Positions 7,623 to 12,569 of a stretch of 12,569 nucleotides of DNA are shown here, one piece after another (position 1 is the first letter of the stretch; each line of letters begins with the position of its first letter). A program made the translations under genes and the position numbers. The notes beneath the pieces were generated by a model. The model had not been told where the DNA came from. It did no database searches and was given only the letters and a program-made list of their open reading frames with translations. This DNA is from Firmicutes bacterium CAG:534 (GTDB lineage Bacteria > Bacillota > Clostridia > Lachnospirales > Lachnospiraceae): the NCBI GenBank assembly GCA_000436115.1, contig FR894564.1, forward strand, positions 1 to 12,569. Reading direction: 5' to 3'.

Positions 7623-8228
7623 ATGACTTACTTATTTTGGTGCGCCGCAGGCTATCTGTCCGGCAGTGTGCTTTACGCCTATCTGATCCCCAAGCAATTT
7701 TGCCATGTGGATATCCGCACCCTCAGCGACGACGGAAATCCGGGAACCGCAAATGCCTTTAAATATGCAGGCTTTTTTGCAGGAAGCAGTGTGATCCTCT
7801 GCGAACTGTTAAAGGCCTTTCTGCCCGTTTTTCTGGCGGCCCGCATGCTGGATCCGGGAAAGCTTCCCTTTGCCTTCGTGATAGCTGCACCTGTGGCCGG
7901 ACATGCCTTTTCTGTTTTTTCCAAAGGAAAAGGAGGCAAAGCAATCGCCGCCTCCTTTGGTGCCATACTGGGTTTATTTCCCGAGCTGTTTCCTTTAGCA
8001 GCCCTGGCTTTCTTTTATATTATGTTTTCCACGCTGGTGGTCATAAAACCACATCTGATCCGTTCTGTGGTGACTTTTGCTCTTTTTGCGCTGACCGTAT
8101 ACAGAAGGGTTCCCATTCCTTCCATCCAGCTTGGCTGTCTTTTGATCTCCATCATTACCATTTTCAAGCACCTTATTCACTATCAAAAAGAGGAGATCAG
8201 GGTATCCTTCGGTTTTCGCAGGCGCTGA
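7623..8228 (+). CDS. PlsY-like glycerol-3-phosphate acyltransferase, divergent
   Basis: Polytopic membrane protein of 201 residues, the usual PlsY length. PlsY transfers an acyl chain from acyl-phosphate to glycerol-3-phosphate, the first step of phospholipid synthesis. Family features: SGSVLYAYLIPK near the N-terminus, motif 1 as DDGNPGTANAFKYAG (36-50), motif 2 as GHAFSVFSKGKGGKAIAA (93-110), and a C-terminal KH at 182-183 where motif 3 begins. Several hallmark residues differ. The catalytic Ser of the GSGN element is Asp37, the NxxR arginine is Lys47, the motif 2 proline is Ser98, and the NxxRLxxGxE end of motif 3 is not recognisable. It may be a paralog with a changed acceptor or donor rather than the main PlsY. 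GGAG lies five bases before the ATG. Second gene of the lipid operon; its stop is 4 bases from the stop of the convergent Nudix gene. Confidence 0.8.
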   Translation: MTYLFWCAAGYLSGSVLYAYLIPKQFCHVDIRTLSDDGNPGTANAFKYAGFFAGSSVILCELLKAFLPVFLAARMLDPGKLPFAFVIAAPVAGHAFSVFSKGKGGKAIAASFGAILGLFPELFPLAALAFFYIMFSTLVVIKPHLIRSVVTFALFALTVYRRVPIPSIQLGCLLISIITIFKHLIHYQKEEIRVSFGFRRR

Positions 8229-8243
8229 TCCTTCAGTCCTGCG
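8217..8243. terminator. Hairpin spanning both stop codons of the convergent genes
   Basis: CGCAGG (8217-8222) pairs with CCTGCG (8238-8243), and inside it CTGA (8225-8228) pairs with TCAG (8233-8236) around a TCCT loop. Both TGA stop codons sit in the inner stem. No T-run follows directly on either strand (the nearest on the plus strand is about 12 bases on), so it is at best a weak bidirectional terminator. No better terminator is seen between these two genes. Confidence 0.35.
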
Positions 8244-9261
8244 TTACAAGAGCCTTTTTCAGCATAAGAAGCTCTTCCAGATCAATACAGCTTAAAATGC
8301 TCTGCTCTCTGACCTGTCCGATCAGCTTTTCCAGTTCTACAAAGCTGACCTCCTCCACCTCGCTTTTCTGCAGGGTCAGCTTTTCCACACAAACAGGCTG
8401 TTCATATACATAAACGGCGCTCACTTCCCTGTCCCTGAAAGGCTTTCCCCAGAATTTGCTTTCCCGGTATCCCTTTCTCATTCCCACAAACTGAAGTTCC
8501 CCCGGTTCTGCACAGATCCCAAGCTCTTCCTGCAGCTCTCTTGCCCCTGCTTCCTCTAGTTCATCTCCTGCATGAGCATGTCCTGCCGCAGAAATATCAT
8601 AATACCCCGGATAGGCATCTTTCTTCGGGCTGCGTTTTTGCAGCAAAACTTCCGCCGTTCCATCCATTTTTCTGCGGGCCACCCAGACATGGGCGGTACG
8701 GTGTCTGTCACCCTTCTCGTGAACCATGCTGCGCTCTTTTACCTGCCCGGTCGGCTCCCCGTTTTCGTCAACCAGATCAAACAGCTCCAGTTCTTTTCCA
8801 TCTAATATGGCCTGCCGCCATTTTCCGCTCCTGTCATAGCAAAGCTTCAGTGAAAAGAAGGGCGCTTCCTTTTGAAGAAGCTCCAGAAAAAGCCGGTCTC
8901 CGTCCCACAAATTTAAATCCGTAAGCTGATCCTTCTGCACCCATTCTAAAACGCCCTCATTGCATGCCGTGATCTCCCCTTCAAACAAAGAGGCAGTATA
9001 CAGACACATATATTCTGTCTGGGTTCCCTCTGAACAGAATGTCACGATCCCCCGAAACCTCCAGGAAGTAAGGGTCAGTCCTGTTTCCTCATAAACCTCA
9101 CGAAGGAGGCACTCTTCCGGGCTTTCCCCTTCTTCAAAGTGACCTCCTACGCCGATCCATTTATCTTTATTAATATCATGCTTCTTGGACACTCTGTGCA
9201 GCATCAGGTACTCCTGATCCCTTTCAATATAGCACAAAGTGGTCAATACACTTTTTTCCAT
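8233..9261 (-). CDS. Double Nudix hydrolase (MutT/8-oxo-dGTPase-like plus YfcD/IDI-like)
   Basis: Soluble protein of 342 residues with two Nudix domains in one chain. Domain 1 (about 1-155) resembles bacterial 8-oxo-dGTP diphosphatases and has a perfect Nudix box, GX5EX7REUXEEXGU, from Gly40 through Glu46, Arg54-Glu55, Glu58-Glu59 and Gly61. Domain 2 (about 158-335) begins ELFDLVDENGEPTG and has HRTAHVWV, like YfcD and isopentenyl-diphosphate isomerase-type Nudix proteins. Its box runs Gly227 to Ile249 with Asp233 in place of the first Glu, but keeps REL-x-EELGI. Domain 1 probably removes oxidised nucleotides; the substrate of domain 2 is unknown. The ATG at 9261 overlaps the yqeY stop by one base (TGATG), so translation is probably coupled to yqeY. 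Each half resembles complete stand-alone proteins, so this is a real fusion. Confidence 0.87.
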   Translation of the reverse strand: MEKSVLTTLCYIERDQEYLMLHRVSKKHDINKDKWIGVGGHFEEGESPEECLLREVYEETGLTLTSWRFRGIVTFCSEGTQTEYMCLYTASLFEGEITACNEGVLEWVQKDQLTDLNLWDGDRLFLELLQKEAPFFSLKLCYDRSGKWRQAILDGKELELFDLVDENGEPTGQVKERSMVHEKGDRHRTAHVWVARRKMDGTAEVLLQKRSPKKDAYPGYYDISAAGHAHAGDELEEAGARELQEELGICAEPGELQFVGMRKGYRESKFWGKPFRDREVSAVYVYEQPVCVEKLTLQKSEVEEVSFVELEKLIGQVREQSILSCIDLEELLMLKKALVTQD

Positions 9262-9707
9262 CAGGCAAGCATTTCTCCTACGATCTTATTTACCAGGCCG
9301 CCGTCTGCCTTTCCCTTCACCCTGGGCATCAGCTCCTTCATGATCTTTCCCTTTTCCTTCGCAGTAGGCTCCGTGATTCCAAGCATGGCAAGCACTTCCT
9401 TTACCTGCGCACGGATCTCATCCTCGGAAAGCTCCTCTGGTGCAAACTCCTGATAAACAGAAAGTCTTACCTCACATGCCTTTTTAATATCCTCTCTGTC
9501 TGCCGGCGCTAACTCCATGGTCTCCTTTGTCTGTTTCATTTCCTTCTTAACTACTTCAAATTCTTCTGCCTCAGTCAGATCTGCTCTCTTGTCAATCGCC
9601 TTGTTTTTCAGGGCGGAAAGCAGCATGGACAGCGCGTCCTTTCTCTCCTTGTTTTTCTCCTTCATTGCCGCCATCATTTGTGTGCGTACCTCATCGATCA
9701 TACTCAT
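9261..9707 (-). CDS. yqeY: GatB/YqeY domain-containing protein
   Basis: Small helical protein of 148 residues, the family's usual length. It matches YqeY proteins along its whole length: MSMIDEVRTQMMAAMKEKNK at the start, ELKQ-like KEMKQTKETM in the middle, YQEFAPEELSEDEI, and the terminal MPRVKGKADGGLVNKIV, close to the MPKVKGKADGSLINKLV of Bacillus YqeY. The fold is related to the tail domain of GatB of the tRNA-dependent amidotransferase, so a tRNA-linked role has been suggested, but its function is not settled. The ATG at 9707 gives the family's N-terminus and has GGTGG eight bases upstream; ATG 9713 with AAAGG five bases away is an alternative. It lies 25 bases after holA and overlaps the Nudix start by one base, so the three form an operon. 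Confidence 0.9.
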   Translation of the reverse strand: MSMIDEVRTQMMAAMKEKNKERKDALSMLLSALKNKAIDKRADLTEAEEFEVVKKEMKQTKETMELAPADREDIKKACEVRLSVYQEFAPEELSEDEIRAQVKEVLAMLGITEPTAKEKGKIMKELMPRVKGKADGGLVNKIVGEMLA

Positions 9708-9732
9708 GACCATAACCACCTTTCTTTTTCTA

Positions 9733-10710
9733 TTATTCTCTGCTGCACTGCATAATCAGCAGTTCTACACTCATGGTATCATTCATCCTGCCTGTTTTGA
9801 CCGCTTCCTCCGCCTCCACACAGCTTTCCAGCGCTCTGCGAAGCTGCGTGGTCTGAAAGCGTGCTGCCTGGGAAACATATTTTCCGGCCACAAAGCCGGG
9901 CAATCCAACCTTTGGCCCTATGGTCTTACCCTGATACCCCTTTCCGGAAAGCTCTTTTACCTGTAAAAGGAGATTAAACTGCCTGGCGATCAAAAAAATG
10001 ATCCTCATAGGCGGCTCCTTCAGGGTCAGCAGCTCGTAATACAATTCCAGCGCCTTTCTCTGCTTCCTGTCTGCAATGGCATTCACCATATCAAAGATAT
10101 GCCCCGAGATCTGTTTTGTACAAATGGCCTCCACATCAGCCTCCGTGATCACATCCCGATCCATGCAGTAACAGAACAGCTTTTCTGCCTCCGCTTTGAT
10201 ATTTTCCATATCATTTCCGGCCTTTTCCAGGAAAAGCAAAAGCGTTCTCTCTGAGATCTGCTTTCCTTCCTTCTTTACCATTCCAAGCACCCAGCGCTTC
10301 AGGGTATTTTCATCCTGAACGGCAAATTCAGCAGCATATCCTTTTGCCGCAACCGTCTTATACAGCTTGCTGCGCTTGTCCACTTCCGTTTCCACAAAGA
10401 TAAAGTACGCCGTTTCGGAAGGATTTCCAAGATATTCTGCCAGCGCCTCGCCGCCGCTTTTGAAAAGGCCGCTGTTTTCCATGACGATCAGCCTGCGCTC
10501 TGCAAAAAAGGGCATGGTCTCCGCAAGGTCAATGATCTCTGAAAGGGTAATATCCTTTCCCTCATAGTAGTGATAATTCATGGTATCATTTCCTATGATG
10601 GCTTCCTTCAGCCTGTCCCTGTACTGTTTTCGCAGGTAAGCCTCTTCCCCGTAGAGCAGATAGATATGATTAAATTGTGCTGTCTTAATATCCTGTAACA
10701 GGCGTTGCAC
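9733..10710 (-). CDS. holA: DNA polymerase III delta subunit (clamp loader)
   Basis: Delta subunit of the clamp loader, 325 residues. It opens the beta sliding clamp so it can be placed on primed DNA at the fork. The N-terminus IYLLYGEEAYLRKQY (16-30) is the HolA signature in place of a working Walker A, and the rest follows the family: ETMPFFAERRLIVMEN, DMENIKAEAEKLFCY, the ADRKQRKALELYYELL segment, and a helical C-terminal oligomerisation domain with MRIIFLIARQFNLLLQVKEL and GLPGFVAGKYVSQA. The start is a GTG at 10710: it gives the normal family N-terminus, and there is no earlier ATG in frame before the signature. Its ribosome binding site is weak (AGGG about 11 bases away). First gene of the holA-yqeY-Nudix run, isolated from the gene upstream by a strong terminator. 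Confidence 0.93.
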   Translation of the reverse strand: MQRLLQDIKTAQFNHIYLLYGEEAYLRKQYRDRLKEAIIGNDTMNYHYYEGKDITLSEIIDLAETMPFFAERRLIVMENSGLFKSGGEALAEYLGNPSETAYFIFVETEVDKRSKLYKTVAAKGYAAEFAVQDENTLKRWVLGMVKKEGKQISERTLLLFLEKAGNDMENIKAEAEKLFCYCMDRDVITEADVEAICTKQISGHIFDMVNAIADRKQRKALELYYELLTLKEPPMRIIFLIARQFNLLLQVKELSGKGYQGKTIGPKVGLPGFVAGKYVSQAARFQTTQLRRALESCVEAEEAVKTGRMNDTMSVELLIMQCSRE

Positions 10711-10768
10711 TGATTTTCTTTCCCTTTCTATTTCTGCTTTTTATATTCTTGCGATAAAAGCTGGTTTT

Positions 10769-10774
10769 ATTATA
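10769..10774 (-). promoter_or_regulatory. Candidate -10 box for holA
   Basis: A perfect TATAAT at 10774-10769 on the minus strand lies between the terminator and holA. No good -35 box is found at 17 bases (TTTTAT there), so the promoter would rest on the -10 or an activator. The leader would be about 50 bases. Confidence 0.4.
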
Positions 10775-10793
10775 CACTAATCTGCTTTCAAAT

Positions 10794-10822
10794 AAAAGGG
10801 CATCCTCAAAGGCTGCCCTTTT
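10794..10822 (-). terminator. Strong Rho-independent terminator
   Basis: A perfect 9-base stem, AAAAGGGCA with TGCCCTTTT, encloses an 11-base loop. It follows the stop codon at 10836 by 13 bases and ends in TTTTATTTG on the minus strand. The A-run on the other arm makes it able to work on the plus strand too. Confidence 0.88.
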
Positions 10823-10835
10823 TTATGTTTATATG

Positions 10836-11699
10836 TTATTGCAAATTCATACAATCAGTATGAGATTTATCAGGAATTTCTTTCTCAAAGGAAAATTTCT
10901 CCGGCGAGCGTTTGTCTGCCTGATATACTCCACAGCTATAGCCCGCCTCCCCGTGGTAATCTCCGTCCGGCCCCTGTCCCATCACCAGATAAATCTCATT
11001 GTCCTGCTGATATATTTCTTCCGGCATCACAAAAGGGCAATAGCTGGTATGATCGGAAAGCTTCACCTGCGGTTCCTCGATATTGACATTCTGAAAGCTT
11101 TTGCCTCCATCCTCTGTCACAAACAGCTCACCAAGGCTGCCGCCGCTATATGATTTTGCCAGATATCCCACTTCGTTATCCACAAAATAAATAAACAGCG
11201 CCTGTCCTCCCGATCCTAAAAAGGGATCCGGATTGACAAAGCTGCATTCTCCGTTTTCCACTCCGATCAGGACATAATAGCTGCTTCCACAGGCCCGGTC
11301 TACCGGCACCAGTCTAAGCTCCATACCATCCTCCCGAAGAAAGCTGCATTCCGGCTCCAGCGACATGTAAAAATCAATCTGTTCCTGACTGACCTCTGCC
11401 TCTTTCTCCGTTTCCAAATCCTGATGCATTCCAGCACTTTCTTCTGTCACAAAATCCGGCTCTGTTCTCGGCTGTGTCCCTGTGGCGCTTTCTGCATCTG
11501 TCTGCTGCCCGGCTTCTTCATCCGTCTGCTGATCCTGTTCCGGCTTCCTGCCCTCTTCCTTCTGCTGATCGACTCTGCCTGTCATCATCTGCTTTGTGTC
11601 CGGCAAAAGAGGTTTATGGGGCAGAAAAATATGAAGCAGACACACCGGCACCAAAAATGCCAGAAGCAATCCTATCAATGTCTTTATTGTTCTTTTCAT
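10836..11699 (-). CDS. Membrane-anchored or exported protein of unknown function with an Asp-box
   Basis: I do not recognise the family. The 287-residue product starts MKRTIKTLIG, has one hydrophobic segment at about 7-26, then a Gln/Glu/Thr/Asp-rich low-complexity linker (about 42-105) and a compact C-terminal domain to 287. Cys20 lies in the hydrophobic segment but the preceding Pro-Val do not make a lipobox, so it is a signal anchor or signal peptide rather than a lipoprotein. The C-terminal domain contains LFVTEDGGKSF (192-202), which fits the Asp-box S/T-x-D-x-G-x-x-W/F found in BNR/sialidase-type beta-propellers; only one box is seen, too few for a propeller. Five cysteines lie in this domain outside the membrane part. 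ATG 11699 is chosen because a basic start precedes the helix; the in-frame ATG 11732 adds 11 basic residues but lies inside the hairpin cluster. A terminator follows. Confidence 0.7.
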   Translation of the reverse strand: MKRTIKTLIGLLLAFLVPVCLLHIFLPHKPLLPDTKQMMTGRVDQQKEEGRKPEQDQQTDEEAGQQTDAESATGTQPRTEPDFVTEESAGMHQDLETEKEAEVSQEQIDFYMSLEPECSFLREDGMELRLVPVDRACGSSYYVLIGVENGECSFVNPDPFLGSGGQALFIYFVDNEVGYLAKSYSGGSLGELFVTEDGGKSFQNVNIEEPQVKLSDHTSYCPFVMPEEIYQQDNEIYLVMGQGPDGDYHGEAGYSCGVYQADKRSPEKFSFEKEIPDKSHTDCMNLQ

Positions 11700-11713
11700 T
11701 TTTTTCTCATTTC

Positions 11714-11766
11714 TGCGCGGCTTTTTGCGCATGCCGAATTTGTGTCAAGTGTGCGCAGACACAAAT
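11714..11766. repeat. Two adjacent inverted repeats in the 101-base intergenic gap
   Basis: Hairpin A: TGCGC (11714-11718) and GCGCA (11727-11731) around GGCTTTTT. Hairpin B: a perfect 9-base stem ATTTGTGTC (11738-11746) and GACACAAAT (11758-11766) around an 11-base loop. Neither is followed by a T-run, so they do not look like ordinary terminators. Hairpin A overlaps the alternative start at 11732 and ends about 15 bases before the preferred ATG at 11699, close enough to affect ribosome access. Together with the neighbouring hairpin at 11772-11796 this could be a dispersed palindromic repeat. Confidence 0.6.
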
Positions 11767-11771
11767 CTCGC

Positions 11772-11796
11772 GATTGAAAAATTTTATTTTTCAATC
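11772..11796. terminator. Perfect 10-base AT-rich hairpin just after the membrane-protein gene
   Basis: GATTGAAAAA (11772-11781) and TTTTTCAATC (11787-11796) form a perfect stem around TTTTA, starting four bases after the TAG stop at 11801. The T-run lies inside the stem rather than after it, so it may be only a weak terminator, an RNA-end stabiliser, or the first part of the hairpin cluster. Confidence 0.4.
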
Positions 11797-11800
11797 TTTC

Positions 11801-12569
11801 CTACTCCTGCACATAATCCCGGACGAGTCCTCTGTTCCCTGCAAAGTCATGAACACCTTTCCCGGTGTACTGCAATGCGATCCGATCCTCCGGATGAACC
11901 TCCGTCAGGTACAGCACTATTAAAAACAACCATTCCAGCGGCTTCATTAAAAAGTAGATCAGATCTGCTACCCATTTTTTCCTGATCATACGGGCAACAG
12001 GAAAGCCATAGGTATCATAAAACTCTCTAAGCCTTCTGTGGAACCCGGGCGTACGTTCTTCAAGAACCTGTTCAAAGGCATTTGCAATACAAAGCTGACG
12101 GTTCACAGTCACACTGTGCCCGTGGCGGACTCCCATCCTGATCGGTTTCACGATCTTCCGGTCTCCTCCTGCCGCCACCGTACAAAGGTAATGCTCATCC
12201 ACATAAATATTTTGCGGCGACACTCTGGCCGAAAGCCGGAAGTCACTGGTTTCTGTAAATGCTTTTATCACGAAAGAAGGCGCCTGGCCGAATAAAACCA
12301 GGATCACAAGCAAAATTCCTAAAAGCGGCCACATCAGCAGGAATGCGGCAATCGGCCATCTTTCTGACTTTTTCAGGAACCGGTTGCAGATCCCCAGAAC
12401 GGGAACATTGTCAATTTTACTGCTCCTTTCAGGATCCTCCTCATATTCCTTTCCTTTTCCGATCACCATTCTGGCCAGGATCATAAAATAATTCAGAGGT
12501 AAAAGCAGCAGATATCCATCCATAGGCTCCGAAAGATCCAGTACCTGGTAGGTGAAAATCACACACAGC
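11801..12569 (-). CDS. Conserved membrane protein of unknown function (DUF6688-like), 5' end cut by window edge
   Basis: 255 residues are visible and the frame stays open to the right edge, where codons read L-C-V-I-F-T-Y; the GTG at 12562 is therefore probably an internal Val and the true start lies outside. Hydrophobic segments are at the right edge (around DGYLLLLPLNYFMIL), at about 12290-12360 (WPIAAFLLMWPLLGILLVILVLFG) and at about 11915-11965 (YFLMKPLEWLFLIVLYL). Between the last two lies a polar domain with YLCTVAAGG, VKPIRMGVRHGHSVTVNRQLCIANAFE and REFYDTYGFPVARMIRKKW. This pattern reminds me of DUF6688 proteins, recalled from memory and not checked. No catalytic motif is recognised. 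The unknown Asp-box protein follows after 101 bases containing hairpins and may share its transcript. Confidence 0.7.
   Translation of the reverse strand, partial: LCVIFTYQVLDLSEPMDGYLLLLPLNYFMILARMVIGKGKEYEEDPERSSKIDNVPVLGICNRFLKKSERWPIAAFLLMWPLLGILLVILVLFGQAPSFVIKAFTETSDFRLSARVSPQNIYVDEHYLCTVAAGGDRKIVKPIRMGVRHGHSVTVNRQLCIANAFEQVLEERTPGFHRRLREFYDTYGFPVARMIRKKWVADLIYFLMKPLEWLFLIVLYLTEVHPEDRIALQYTGKGVHDFAGNRGLVRDYVQE

Noticed and set aside
11730..11757. TTGACA on the minus strand within the hairpin cluster as a promoter for the Asp-box gene
   Set aside because: At 17 bases downstream there is AAAAGC, not a -10 box. The TTGACA is part of the stem of hairpin B.
12560..12562. GTG at 12562 as the true start of the right-edge membrane protein
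   Set aside because: The frame continues open to base 12569 with hydrophobic codons, and no ribosome binding site can be seen in the 7 remaining bases. A start outside the window is more likely.

Overview
The window looks like ordinary chromosome of a Clostridia bacterium, most likely family Lachnospiraceae. The reasons are the Gram-positive cell-wall hydrolase, the ECF-type transporter component, the AGGAG-type ribosome binding sites, GTG starts, and the general character of FtsH, HolA and the YqeY-type protein. This is recognition from memory, not a database match, and I do not name a genus. No tRNA, rRNA, CRISPR array, transposase or phage gene is visible.

Layout from left to right. (1) Bases 1-1643, minus: an exported SH3 plus glucosaminidase wall hydrolase, cut off by the left edge inside a Thr/Pro/Ala repeat linker. 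(2) 1740-2432, minus: a HAD phosphatase of the YjjG type. (3) 2535-6272, minus: a run GT2 glycosyltransferase, ftsH, then an ECF transporter S component fused to a DUF1893 domain, closed by an intrinsic terminator at 2461-2506. (4) 6273-6465: a divergent promoter region. (5) 6466-8228, plus: a two-gene lipid operon, a diacylglycerol-glucosyltransferase-like GT28 enzyme and a divergent PlsY-type acyltransferase. (6) 8233-10710, minus: holA, yqeY and a double-Nudix protein, converging tail to tail on the lipid operon with 4 bases between stop codons. (7) 10794-10822: a strong terminator. (8) 10836-12569, minus: an exported or membrane-anchored protein of unknown function with an Asp-box, downstream of a membrane protein that runs off the right edge. 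A cluster of three hairpins lies between these two genes.

How the genes fit together: the GT28 and PlsY-like pair points to glycolipid or phospholipid head-group assembly at the membrane. The divergent run makes a GT2 transferase together with the membrane protease FtsH and a vitamin or cofactor uptake component, so the centre of the window is mostly envelope-related. holA, yqeY and the Nudix gene form a separate housekeeping unit (clamp loading, a GatB/YqeY-type protein, and nucleotide-pool cleaning). The left end is cell-wall turnover.

I did not find a clearly new defence or mobile system. The items most worth a second look are the ECF S-DUF1893 fusion, the PlsY paralog whose catalytic motif residues are changed, the double-Nudix fusion, and the hairpin cluster at 11714-11796, which may be a dispersed repeat.
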